The translations under genes were made by a program, and so were the position numbers. A stretch of 64,000 bases of DNA from Catonia carolina (taxonomy: Eukaryota; Arthropoda; Insecta; Hemiptera; Achilidae): assembly GCA_035578175.1 (NCBI GenBank), contig JAQMRL010000008.1, positions 7,540,883 to 7,604,882 on the forward strand, read 5' to 3'. The notes beneath the pieces were generated by a model, which was not told where the DNA came from, made no database searches, and saw only the letters and a list, made by a program, of their open reading frames with translations. Each line of letters starts with the position of its first letter. Position 1 is the first letter of the stretch. This document shows positions 43,169 through 54,179 of the stretch, one piece after another.

Positions 43169-44342
43169 TTATGGACTAACCTCAAAAAACATAACCTTAT
43201 TTTAATCATATGTGAATTTTTTTTCCTAATTTGTGTACGTTGCAATCTGTTAAATTTAGAACAATAAGCAACCCAATGACCCAATGAGATCAGGATGATG
43301 TGTATGACGTGTAAATGAGGTGTAGTCTTGTACAGACCCAGGCCAACCATTCCTGAGAGAGTATGGTTAATTAAATCCCAACCATCAAAGTTTACCGGTA
43401 ACCGCTGCCTAGTATTCAAATCCGTATAAAAGTAACTACCTTTACTAGGTTTTGAACCAGGAACCTTCGTCTTCGAAAATCAGCTGTTAAACAGCTGATT
43501 TTGGTGACGACTTTACCTCTAGATTAACCCGGTGGGTTAATGAGTGAATGATGCAAAATGAAAACCAACCTTAGTTTGCCTTAATAATACGGAAAATCAC
43601 TCTTTCACGTTAAATATAGGCTCTGTAGAGAAAAATGGTTACAATAAAAGTTGTAGATATTTTAATTTCCTATAAATTTTATTATAACTTTTTTGTCATT
43701 AAATGCATACTAAGGCCGAAACCGTAAAATTCTATTTTTATTACAGATTTTCATGAAAAAACAAACAACAGAAAATCACTAATTACCGCTAAACTAAGCG
43801 TTATATAAACAAATGTTAAAATAAAAGCTGTAGTATTTTTAATTTTCTACAACTTTCATTATTACAGTTTTGCGCTGAAATGCATATTAAAGCCGCAATC
43901 TTAAAAAAACAACTTTTTTACGTGAAAACAGCCTCTCCAAGAATTTCAGCAGTCATGACGCCTACCCTATCTTGTAAAACATAAATAATTTAGTAAACGA
44001 GGCGATTTTTAAAAAAAAGCCGTTTTTGAGAAAATCGCTAAAAGTGAAAAATGACACGAATAAACTACTACTTCCGGTTGACTGATTTTGATGAAAATGT
44101 TCGTGTCGGGTCCTCTAGTGGTACTTGACTTAAGTATCAAGTTTTAACTTCGTAAAATGTTCCGTTCTTGAGATATTTTGTTCAAACACACACACACAAA
44201 CTAATAGCTAAAAACATGTTTTTTGGGTTCAGGGGGTCTGAGAACGTATAAATCCGGTGAAAACTCGATTTCGATAAATCGACATGAAAACAATGCTTAC
44301 CTTACTAAAGTAGTATATTCATGTAGGCAAGAGAAAGTAATA
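43169..44342 (+). mobile_element. R1 copy interrupted by SINE1
   Basis: 43169-43216 holds CTAACCTCAAAAAACATAAC and TTTTAATCATATGTGAA. R1 resumes at about 43538 (ATGAGTGAATGATGC) and ends AGGCAAGAGAAAGT near 44338. The short CA tract is at 44187-44198. Confidence 0.8.
43217..43535 (-). mobile_element. SINE1 inserted in R1
   Basis: Complete reversed SINE1. Flanking ATATGTGAA (left) and ATGAGTGAA (right) are a 9-bp TSD with two differences. Confidence 0.85.
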
Positions 44343-44810
44343 AACACTCAAAAAACGCTGAAAAATAATTGGATATTACACTAAAACAAGCAAACAGTTT
44401 ATTAAGCATACCTACTTCCGCCTATTGAAATAACAAGTACTATAAAACATATACTACGGTATAAAGATAAAACCATATGTTTTTGTTGTTACTGTTATTG
44501 GTGGCGTGCTTTTCCATGTTCAATGTCTAGTTGTATATGTCCCAGTTGGATGTCTGCTATTGTTACAAATTAAATACAACTTTATGCTGGTAGGGTGTTC
44601 CAAAAACTATTGCATACAGTCGGACCTCTATTTATCGAACTTCTATATATCGAAATTCTCTATATATCGAAGTATTTCCTGAGTCCCGTGAAATTTTAAA
44701 TGAAAAATGCTTCTGTATACCGAAAACAAATTCTATATATCGAATTTAATTTCAGTGAAAATATAAATAGAACTCCATATAGCCCTCCCATGACACACTA
44801 ATCAATTCGA

Positions 44811-44811
<1 letters not shown>

Positions 44812-44851
<40 letters not shown>

Positions 44852-44852
44852 T
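44812..44852. repeat. (TA)n array left of LINE-D
   Basis: About 20 TA units immediately before the LINE-D fragment. Confidence 0.9.
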
Positions 44853-44862
44853 TTCAGAACTT

Positions 44863-45281
44863 TCAGAAGAAGACTTTCAGGACTTTCAGAAGAAGGAGAA
44901 CACGATTTTACGGGCACATAAAGAGGATGAGCAATGACAGACTGACAAAGAAAATTTTGAATAACTTTGATAATACTAAGACTACTTTGAAGTGGTTTAT
45001 CAATACTAAAGATGATCTAAAAAAACTTCGAGTTGAAGAAGAGGACATTTACGATAGAGACAAATTTAGGCAGAAGACAAATGACAAAAGGATAAGTCTG
45101 CCTGTGCAATCTGCAAGAAGAGAGGGTACTGGTGGGAGGTGGACGGATGAGAGAAGAAAGGAGCATTCCGAACGAATGAAGGCTTTTTGGGCAGATAAGA
45201 GGAATGACATCCTGGGAAGAAGAGACCAGAATGCATAGTGCTTAACGTGATCCTTAGTCGGTCGATCAACGAATTAATAAT

Positions 45282-45288
<7 letters not shown>
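44863..45288 (+). mobile_element. LINE-D, 5'-truncated
   Basis: Coding end (44890-45238) followed by a short 3' UTR (TGCTTAACGTGATCCTTAGT, then AACGAATT) and an (AAT)n tail that merges into a TA array. TA arrays on both sides suggest that the target was a TA repeat and was partly duplicated. Confidence 0.75.
44896..45238 (+). pseudogene. C-terminal piece of a LINE-D protein
   Basis: The open frame includes GHIKRMSNDRLTKKILNNFD, then TKTTLKWF, DLKKL, EEDIYDRDKF, and ends in a basic segment RWTDERRKEHSERMKAFWAD before TAG. I recognise this as the C-terminal region of insect LINE proteins of the RTE-like kind that end in an SERMKAFWA-type motif. No catalytic residues are included. The frame is undamaged. 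Confidence 0.75.
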
Positions 45289-45372
<84 letters not shown>

Positions 45373-45387
45373 TAGAGAGGGAGAGAG

Positions 45388-45427
<40 letters not shown>

Positions 45428-45478
45428 GAGGTGAGAGAAAAGGTGGGGAGGGGGAGGGAGAGAGAGAGAGAGCAACGT
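45287..45478. repeat. (TA)n, (CA)n and (GA)n compound microsatellite
   Basis: A (TA)n run to about 45370, then GATAGAGAGG, a short (CA)n at 45390-45401, and GA/GGGA repeats to about 45473. Apparent proteins here are repeat artefacts. Confidence 0.9.
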
Positions 45479-46039
45479 GACAATACAGTACGTCAGTACG
45501 TTGACCACTGTGATCCACGTACAAGGGTAGTGTGATACGTTTATACTGTGTACGATCAAAAATATGTAAATACGACGAAGAAGTTTTCAAATGGGTACCC
45601 AAAACTGTTACGAGATAAAAACATGCCTAAGCAAAAGAGAAAAGTTTTTCTTTCTGTGGAGAATTGCCCTTCACACCCGTGTTTACAATAAAACAAACTT
45701 TATTGTAAATAAATACTGTTTTAAGGTAATATGGTTACGGTCGAGTAATCTCACTTAATATAAGTAGCAGTGATAATGAACAAAAATAACAGCGTTTATC
45801 TTTATCGAAGTTTCTATATATCGAATTTTTTATGAGGAACGTACAATTTCGATATATGGAGGTCCGACTGTATCTGTTGTCCGATGTAGTCATGGCTTGG
45901 AACCTAATGATACTTGTACCAGTACTACTAAATACTGTATTTATTACTGTATTTACATTTTTTACATTACATTTATTACTGTATTTATTTAAATACTGTA
46001 ATTACCATAACAGGATTTAACAGTAGATAGGCCTAGTAC

Positions 46040-46436
46040 CTGCCCATAACAGACAGGTAGAGTGTCAAATTATTTACACTTAATATGTTCGTTGCAGGGC
46101 TAAAATAAATAGTTCTGTTTCTTATCACATGGTCACCCAATCAAATGACTGAATCATTTAAGAACAGAAGAGGTAGAGGTGCAAAAGACACTAATCAGAG
46201 TTATCTCCTCTGAAAGTAATGAATTTTATTATACAGTTGGACCCTGTGGTGAATGAAGTGAAGGTGTCATTTGCAGAGTGGAAAATGTGTGCTTTTCAGA
46301 GGGCCTGGGATGCTGATAAGCGTACTTTTCCACTCAGTGAGAAGGGGCAATGGTAAACCACCTCATTCCTCGTTTTACTTAGTAAAACCTCTACAGGTTC
46401 AAACCAGCCTTTTGGCTGATGACCTAAACAACAACA
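46040..46436 (+). mobile_element. SINE2, full copy
   Basis: From TGCCCATAACAGACAGGTAG to CAGCC-TTTT-GGCTGATGACC, AAACAACAA; complete and well conserved. Confidence 0.9.
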
Positions 46437-46567
46437 GGCCTTGTACTTCTGACAACTGGTGATGTATCAATGACTACATTTATGTAGATAAATAATGATC
46501 AATAATATTATAAATTAGATTCATTATTTTATTCATACATAAATGAATTATACATACATGTATAGTG

Positions 46568-46755
46568 AAAATCATTACTCTCAGAGGAGATAACTGTGAT
46601 TAATGTCTTTTACACCTCTACCTCTTCTGTTTTTAAATAGTTCAGTCATATAATTGGCTGAATATATGATAAGAAACCGAACTATTTTTTGTAGCCCTGG
46701 AACCAACACATCGAGTGCAATTAATTTAACACTCCAACTGCCCGTTATGGGCAAT
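46568..46755 (-). mobile_element. SINE2 5' half
   Basis: CATTACTCTCAGAGGAGATA to CCAACTGCCCGTTATGGGCA. The 3' half is missing. Inverted relative to 46040-46436. Confidence 0.8.
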
Positions 46756-46785
46756 AAAAAAATTAAATAATAAACGAATATAAAC

Positions 46786-47045
46786 TTATTGTTTAAATCT
46801 TCATCGGCCTTCGGGCCAGCCCAGTCAGTCAGCTGGTAGAAAGACGCTATTATTTGTTTAGTAACACCGGTTGGGCAAGCGAATTTGTATGGTGACCAGT
46901 TGACAGCCATCCATGAACGAACTCTACTGGGGGTCCCTGTTCAAACTCCATGTTTAATCTACGTAAAAAAAAAATACAGCAAAAAGCAGCGATCAAATTG
47001 GGTAGCTGTCAACAATGTACAGTTCCCGATAACAAATAAAAGTTA
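46786..47045 (+). mobile_element. SINE-D copy
   Basis: It shares, in inverted orientation, a long segment with 48950-49215: CAGTCAGTCAGCTGGTAGAA, ACACCGGTTGGGCAAGCG, GGTGACCAGTTGACAGCCAT, a B-box-like CTGTTCAAACTCC, CAGCGATCAAATTGGGTAGC. Probably a tRNA-headed SINE, with only two copies here. Confidence 0.65.
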
Positions 47046-47069
47046 AAAAAAGTTATGTTATGCGTTGTT

Positions 47070-47172
47070 ATTAAGTTTATGAGGTAATTTAAAGATGATT
47101 AAATTTCAGACCAAACCGGGAATTAAACCCAGAACTTTTAACATAAAATCCAGTAGCACTGTTCACTATGGC
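47070..47172 (-). mobile_element. Degenerate SINE-B copy
   Basis: ATTTCAGACCAAACCGGG, AATTAAACCCAGAAC and TCCAGTAGCACTGTTCACTA retain the reversed B-box and A-box order. Confidence 0.5.
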
Positions 47173-47192
47173 CACATAGTATTTTTTTTTCT

Positions 47193-47545
47193 TTAATTTT
47201 TAGGTCATCAGCCAAAAGGCTGGTTTGAACCTGTAGAGGTTTTACTAAGTAAATCGAGGAGTGAGGTGGTTTACCATTGCCTTTCTCACTGAGTGGAAAA
47301 GTACACTTATCAGCATGCCAGGCCCTTCTGAAAAGCATATATATTTTCCACTCTGCAAATGACACTGTCACTTCATTCACCACAGGGTCTGGCTGTATAA
47401 CGAACATTACTTTCAGACGAGATAACTCTGATTAGTGTCTTTTACACCTCTACCTCTTCTGTTCTTAAATGTTTCAGTCATTTAATTGGCTGACCATGTG
47501 ATAAGAAACAGAACTATTTATTTTAACCCTGGAACGAACAGATTG
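47193..47545 (-). mobile_element. SINE2 copy
   Basis: TTTTTAGGTCATCAGCCAAA, AGGCTGGTTTGAACC to CGAACAGATTGA; lacks the final 5' bases. Confidence 0.85.
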
Positions 47546-48104
47546 ATAGTATTATATACAATACAAAATAAATAATTTGTACTATGGAATTTCGACGCGA
47601 AAGTTAAAAAATAGGTTTCTAAATCATTGAAGACAAAAAATAAAGGAATACACGACGAGATCTTCAACATCTTCTTCATCTTCTTCTTCTTCACATTCGT
47701 TGTTCATCATTTACAGATTCCTGGGTTACATCCGGTTTTACTTCTTTGTATATGCTTCGCAAACATATATTTAATGTGTATATATTTTTCTATGTGTGTG
47801 TGTGTGTGTGTGTGTTGATTTTAAACAGAAGAACAGGTCGTCCGCACATCCGATGCGTTCAGTTATTTCTCTATATTCGTATAAAAAATATTTGTAGCAT
47901 CTTGTCTGTTTGAATTACTTTGTGCGCGCAGAAATATTTCATTTGTATTTCTGTGTGTATGTTCCTTTATATGTATTTTATTAACCTCAAATAAATCCGT
48001 TACTACATAATTTTTGTACAAATTACTGTTTAAAATGAACGATAGAATCGTTACTACAAAAAAATAAAATAAATAAACCTGTAATATTTTTGCTACTATT
48101 TATG
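47546..48104. other. AT-rich intronic DNA with a (TG)n run
   Basis: A short (CTT)n patch near 47662-47692 and (TG)n at 47793-47815; no gene recognised. Confidence 0.5.
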
Positions 48105-48308
48105 TTGTTTAAAAATGTAATTTTATAATTGAAAATGTAATTAGTGATTTAAATTAATGTAGATTTACCATAAATATAATTTATTGTTGTAATTTAGTAA
48201 AGAAATTTACTGAGTTTATTGTGATTTTAAACCGAAAATCATAAATTATTTCTAAAAAGTTTACACAAAGGTTTTAAATTACCATAAATTGTTAGTTTAA
48301 AATGCACC
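48105..48308 (+). repeat. 204-bp direct repeat, copy 1
   Basis: Matches 48627-48830 over its full 204 bp with only a handful of differences, and ends exactly where the SINE1 head begins. Confidence 0.9.
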
Positions 48309-48612
48309 AAAGAGGTAAAGTTGTCGCCAAAATCAGCTATTTAACAGCTGATTTTTGGAGACGAAGGTTCCTGGTTCAAATCCTAGTAAAGGTAGTTACT
48401 TTTATACGGATTCGAATGCTAGATGGTGGTTACCGGTGTACTTTGATGGTTGGTGTTCAATTAACCATACTCTCTCAGGAATGGTCGGCCTGAGTCTGTA
48501 CAAGACTACACCTCATTTACACGTCATACATATCATCCTCATCTCATTGGGTCATGGGGTTGCTTATTGTTCTGAATTGAACAGATTGCAACGTACACAC
48601 ATTAGAAATTTA
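48309..48612 (+). mobile_element. SINE1 between two 204-bp direct repeats
   Basis: Head (AGAGGTAAAG, CAGCT palindrome, GGTTCAAATCC), full body, end GCAACGTACACACATTAG and an A-rich tail. The first few bases of the head are missing. Confidence 0.85.
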
Positions 48613-48626
48613 AAAAAAAAATTATT

Positions 48627-48830
48627 TTGTTTAAAAATGTAATTTTATAATTGAAAATGTAATTGGTGATTTAAATTAATGTAGATTCACCATAAATATA
48701 ATTTACTGTTGTAATTTAGTAAAGAAATTTTTTGAGTTTATTGTGATTTTAAACCGAAAATCATATATTATTTCTAAAATGTTTACACAAAGGTTTTAAA
48801 TTACCATAAATTGTTATTTTAAAATCCACC
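48627..48830 (+). repeat. 204-bp direct repeat, copy 2
   Basis: Begins TTGTTTAAAAATGTAATTTT right after the SINE1 tail and ends AAAATCCACC, where copy 1 reads AAAATGCACC. Confidence 0.9.
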
Positions 48831-48949
48831 TTCATCTCGCCATCACACTTTTAGATAATTCAAATGACACTCGCCGACTGAAACGAAGACACCCTATGGA
48901 CTTATTTTAGCTGCTTATTATTGTGCGTAAGAATAGATTGCAGTTTTCG

Positions 48950-49215
48950 CTGAAATTTTTTTTTTTAGCTTTTATTTGTTATTGGGAACTGTACAATATT
49001 GACAACTACCCAATTTGATCGCTGCTTTTCGCTATATTTTTTTAAGTGGATAAGGCATCAGTTTGAACAGGGACTCGCAGTAGAGTTTGCTCATGGATGG
49101 CTGTCAGCTGGTCACCATACAAAGTCGCTTACCCAACCGGTGTTACTTAACAAATTATAGCGACTTTCTACCAGCTGACTGACTGGACTGGCCTGGAGGC
49201 CTTCGCTGAATTTAA
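48950..49215 (-). mobile_element. SINE-D copy
   Basis: Inverted match to 46786-47045: CTACCCAATTTGATCGCTG, GTTTGAACAGGGACTC, GATGGCTGTCAGCTGGTCAC, TACCAGCTGACTGACTGG. The copies lie about 1.9 kb apart. Confidence 0.65.
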
Positions 49216-49221
49216 AAAAAA

Positions 49222-49885
49222 AATGCATCTGGTGTGGTCTAGCGGTAAAGTCGTCGCCGCGAGTCAGCTGTTTAAAACAGCTGATTTTCGGATACAAAGA
49301 TTCCGTGGTTGAAATCCTTTTTTTTTTTTTAATTCCTAATGTGTGTACGTTGCAATCTGTTCAATTCAGAACAATAAGCAACCCCATGACCCAATGAGAT
49401 GAAGATGATGTGTATGACGTGTAAACGAGGGGTCTTGTACCGACTCAGGCCGACCATTCCTGAGAGAGTATGGTTAATTGAACCCCAACCATCAAAGTAC
49501 ATCGGTAACCACTGTCTAGTAATCAAATCCGTATAAAAGTAACTACCTTTACTAGGATTTGAACTAGGAACCTTCGTCTCCGGAAATTAGCTGTTAAACA
49601 GCTGATTTTGGTGATGACTTTACCTCTAGACCAACCCGGTGGGTTAAGGTTGAAATCCTAGTTAAGGTAGTTACTTTTATACGGATTTGAATGCTAGACA
49701 GTGGTTACCGGTGTACTTTGATGGTTAGGATTCAATTTATCATACTCTCTCAGGAATAGTCGGCCTGGGTCTATCAAAGACTTAACCTCATTCAAACGTC
49801 ATACACATCATCCCCATCTCATTGGGTCATGCCTTTGTTTATTATTCTGAATTGAACAGATTGTAACGTAAACACATTAAGGATA
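49222..49885 (+). mobile_element. SINE1 interrupted by another SINE1
   Basis: The outer copy has its head at 49228-49317 (TGTGGTCTAGCGGTAAAG) and its body at 49648-49885. The inner copy, in the opposite orientation, lies between. Confidence 0.85.
49318..49647 (-). mobile_element. SINE1 nested inside SINE1, with 11-bp TSD
   Basis: An exact GGTTGAAATCC duplication is at 49307-49317 and 49648-49658. The target is the B box of the outer copy. The inner copy has a poly(A) tail (T-run at 49318-49331) and a complete head. Confidence 0.9.
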
Positions 49886-49954
49886 AAAATATAAATAATA
49901 ATTACAATTGAAATTTGACTGCGAAATATTGTTCTCGAACGCACTTTTACATAT

Positions 49955-50805
<851 letters not shown>

Positions 50806-51615
50806 AGTTTAAAACAGACCAGAAGAAAGTTATCCACCATATTTCTTTTGTATAATATGTAAACAAATAAAAAATAACTGCTACATGAAATAAATCTTAA
50901 GTAAATATACATAAAAAAAATTATAAAAAAATATATAACTTCTTTAATATTTATAATGTTATAAAACGAACGACGAATATATCAAGACACCCTTGGTTAA
51001 CTTTAAAATTATATAACCTATAAAGGGATATTATATTGCAATATAAACGTATTCGAAGCACGTGCTTCTATGGTTTAATACTACCCGACCAAATGGGGTG
51101 TGAGATGAATTAAACGTGGTTGGTTTTTAAAAAAAAAAATATATATTTTTTTATTTATTTATTTATATATTTATTTATTTCTATTCATAGTTGGAAGCTG
51201 AATTTGAATATCAAGATTTAAAATGTTGTAATATATATTCTTTGATAACGCTGTATATCAATTGAACCATTGTCGTCAACTTGTGTTTTGTCCGACCATA
51301 AGATCCGCACGCTTAAATTCGATGCAATAAATTTAAAACTAAAAGTAAACCGCCAAAGTTTCTAACAAAAAGGGTAACACATAATTTTTTCTACAGACCT
51401 ATAATCTTATATAAAATATAGGTTAACCCTTTTATGGTTGTTGGTGTTTGTTTTATACGTTTGGAAGCGCGGTGTGTTCTTCGATCTTTAACGCTGATAA
51501 GATTGACCCCTGTAATTTTTATCGAAAGGTCCATCTTTTACCTTGCTACAAATGTGTTGATATCTTTTTTATATTTTAATTTATTGATTTATATTTTAAA
51601 ACATTTATCGTCTTC
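50806..51615. other. AT-rich intronic DNA, no feature recognised
   Basis: Includes a (TTTA)n patch near 51150-51180. The open frame at 51434-51646 (+) has no recognisable character. Confidence 0.5.
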
Positions 51616-51750
51616 TTTAAGATCCTTATGGTGTATGAAATACTAACTATTACGCCTGCATTTTACGTCGGTTTATTGCTTACCTCAAAGAGATGTATTA
51701 AATTACGTAGTTTATTGATTTTCCCGGATTGATTCTATACTTTATTTTTC
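51616..51750 (+). repeat. 135-bp direct repeat, copy 1
   Basis: Matches 52145-52280: TTTAAGATCCTTATGG, ACTAACTATT, CGCCTGCA, ACCTCAAAGAGATGTATTAA, TTCCCGGATTGATTCTATAC, with scattered differences. Confidence 0.88.
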
Positions 51751-52144
51751 CTGTTGTTTAGGTCATCAGCCAAAAAGCTGGTTTGAATCTGTAGAGGTTT
51801 TACTAAGTAAAACGAGGAGTGAGGTATTTTACCATTGCCTTCTTCACTGAGTGGAAAAGTACACTTATCAGCATGCCGGGCCCTCTGAAAACCATATATT
51901 TTTCACTCTGCAAATGGCACCTTTACTTCATTCACCACATTGTCTGGCTGTATAATGAAATTCATTACTTTCAGAGGAGATAACTCTGATTAGTGTCTTT
52001 TACACCTCTACCTCTTCTGTTCTTAAATGATTCAGTCATTTAATTAGCTGACCATGTGATAAGAAACAGAACTATTTATTTTAGCACTGCAACTAACAGA
52101 TTAAGTGTAAATAATTTGACACTCCACCTGTCTGTTCTGGGCAA
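51751..52144 (-). mobile_element. SINE2 between two 135-bp direct repeats
   Basis: Complete reversed SINE2 from CTGTTGTTTAGGTCATCAGC to CCACCTGTCTGTTCTGGGCA. Its two ends abut the duplicated segments directly. Confidence 0.88.
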
Positions 52145-52280
52145 TTTAAGAGCCTTATGGTTTATAAAATACTAACAATTGCGCCTGCACTACGCGTCGG
52201 TACTATTATTTACCTCAAAGAGATGTATTAAATTATATAGTTTATTGATTTTCCCGGATTGATTCTATTCTTTACTTTTC
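52145..52280 (+). repeat. 136-bp direct repeat, copy 2
   Basis: Starts TTTAAGAGCCTTATGG directly after the SINE2 5' end and ends TTCTTTACTTTTC. About 85-90 percent alike to copy 1 by eye. Confidence 0.88.
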
Positions 52281-52344
52281 TTAAGTATTTAATTTATTAT
52301 TCCTAATCACGGTTTTCTGGACTTGTAGCTATGTTATTATTACT

Positions 52345-52665
52345 ACACCTACCGGGTTGGTCTAGAGGTAAAGTCGTCACCAAAATCAGCTGTTAAACAG
52401 CTGATTTTCGGAGACGAAGGTTCCTGGTTCAAATCCTAGTAAAGGTAGTTACTTTTATACGGATTTGAATACTAGACAGTGGTTACCGGTGTACTTTGAT
52501 GGTTGGGGTTGAATTAACCATACTCTCTCAGGAATGGTCGGCCTGGGTCTGTACTAGACTACACCTCATTTACATGTCATACACATCATCCTCATCTCAT
52601 TGGGTCATGGGGTTGCTTATTGTTCTGAATTGAACAGATTGCAACGTACACACAGTAGAGATTAA
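52345..52665 (+). mobile_element. SINE1, full copy with short TSD
   Basis: CACCTACCGGGTTGGTCTAG head, palindrome, GGTTCAAATCC, body, end ACGTACACACAGTAG plus A-run. ATTACTAC occurs on both sides (about 52336-52343 and just after the A tail), a plausible TSD. Confidence 0.88.
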
Positions 52666-52742
52666 AAAAAAATTACTACTACAAAATAAAATAAAATGAC
52701 AAAACGAAATTATATTTTTGTATTTTAAAGTTTTACAGAGTC

Positions 52743-52851
52743 CATTTTTGTTCTTTTACTCATGATTAAAATTAGGTTATGTTTTTCATACATTGTTTAA
52801 TCACAATTAAACATAGGTAAGAGAAAGTTGTGTGTTTCATGGCAAATTTTT
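52743..52851 (-). mobile_element. R1 fragment (hairpin side), decayed
   Basis: CTTTTACTCATGATTAAAAT, TTAGGTTATGTTTTT, TAGGTAAGAGAAAGTTGTG; the hairpin is damaged. Confidence 0.65.
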
Positions 52852-53490
52852 TTACGACTATAACTTCGTGAAAATATCAAGATAATATGTATTATTTTAG
52901 TTTTGTAACCCCATGGTTTGTCACAATTCTCTTCAGAGGACATTCTGAAATTTGTGAATTCTTAATTGGAAAAGAAATTAAATTTTTACTAATTTACCAC
53001 TGACTTTTATTGGAATTTCATTTTTAAAAATTTTGTAAACGCGTGAGAAATATATAAGCAAAAACAACTCCTTAGCGAGTATTTAAAAAAATAAAAACAA
53101 AAGAAAGGAAATTTTTTTTTTGTTTTCTCCACTGTTAAGAGACCTAAGTGACTTCAAATACATAAAAGAAAAGAACAGAACCGTAATCAAAGTGCACTGA
53201 GTAAGTTTTATTACATTTTTATAGTTTTTTAAACACTTTCAGTGTTTAAATGGAGTACCTATTTATTTTTCCAGTGAACTTATTACTGAGAACAACAGAC
53301 CTCCATTAATGTTAACTTATTTTTTTATGGTTTTACATTAAAGTTGCATGCTTAGTCCTTCTGCCACACCTCCTAGCTCTCTTTTTCCCCTCCATCTCGT
53401 CACCCTGATCCTTTCCACCTAACACCACCTCCTTAATTTTAAATTGAAATATTTTAACTTTTTTATTGTTTATGTAAAATCTGTTAAATA
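52852..53490. other. No feature recognised
   Basis: AT-rich DNA followed by a C/T-rich stretch at 53350-53440; no gene. Confidence 0.5.
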
Positions 53491-53850
53491 CGAGGGTCGT
53501 TTATTTCAACCTCTGTTATGTCATAAACAAGTGAATTTAGACAAAAATGTTTCATTACTAAAAGTTTTGTATACTTTTGGCTACTTTTCCACGTAATTAC
53601 AGAGCCAAAATTCGCAGTATGCGAGTACTACGACCGGCAATGGATTGCTGGACGACTCTTCCGCTTCGATATCAGAATCAGGGGAGCTGACGAACGTTTT
53701 CCCGACTTGTTCTTGGATAAATTTGTCGATGTCGACATTCTTTAGTAATCGTATCACGTTAACGATTGACGCATTTTTCGTACCCGGGGATGAGCTTTTC
53801 AATAGACTCTTTATAAGAAATTCCCACAAAATGAATTAAAATGAATCTTC
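53491..53850 (-). pseudogene. Mariner-type transposase C-terminal remnant with an inserted segment
   Basis: TACGAGGGTCGTTTATTTCA at 53491 resembles a mariner terminal repeat. On the minus strand 53828-53760 reads GISYKESIEKLIPGYEKC followed by VN, and near 53600-53585 the frame ends NYVEK and a stop. In mariner proteins an EKC motif lies only a few residues before a DYVEK-type end. Here about 150 bp lie between them, reading in another frame as an acidic SSPDSDIEAEESSSN stretch. It may be a foreign insertion, or the match may be partly chance. Confidence 0.45.
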
Positions 53851-53861
53851 ACCTTGTCATT

Positions 53862-54147
53862 TTGCCCATAACAGACTGAATCATTTAAGAACAGAAGAGG
53901 TAGAGGTGTAAAAGACACTAATCAGAGTTGTCTCCTCTGAAAGTAATGAATTTCATTATACAGCCAGACAGTGAAGGTGTCATTTGCAGAGTGGAAAATA
54001 TGTGATTTTTAGAGGGCCCGGCATGCTGATAAGCGTATTTTTCCACTCAGTGAGGCATGGTAAACCACCTCACTACTCGTTTTACTTAGTAAAACCTCTA
54101 CAGGTTCAAACCAACCTTTCGGCTGATGACATAAACGACAACACGTT
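53862..54147 (+). mobile_element. SINE2 with an internal deletion near its 5' end
   Basis: TGCCCATAACAGAC is followed at once by TGAATCATTTAAGAACAGA, skipping about 80 bp of the normal element, and a second small gap removes GGGTCCTGTGGTGAATGAAG-type sequence. The 3' hairpin end is intact. Confidence 0.8.
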
Positions 54148-54179
54148 GTCATTAATCATGAGTAAACAATGAAAAATAA

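Larger units (their letters stand above)
44617..45870. mobile_element. Tigger-like non-autonomous element containing LINE-D
   Basis: Inverted ends CAGTCGGACCTC (both sides), continuing to TATCGAA, with TA on each side (44615-44616 and 45871-45872). The CAGTC start is typical of Tigger/pogo termini. TATATATCGAA-type motifs recur near both ends (44645-44765 and 45805-45855), probably binding sites. No transposase is present; the centre is a LINE-D fragment and TA arrays. Confidence 0.85.

Noticed and set aside
53581..53829. Stand-alone 82-residue host protein
   Set aside because: The ends of the frame look like mariner C-terminal motifs read in two frames, so I annotated a transposon remnant with low confidence.
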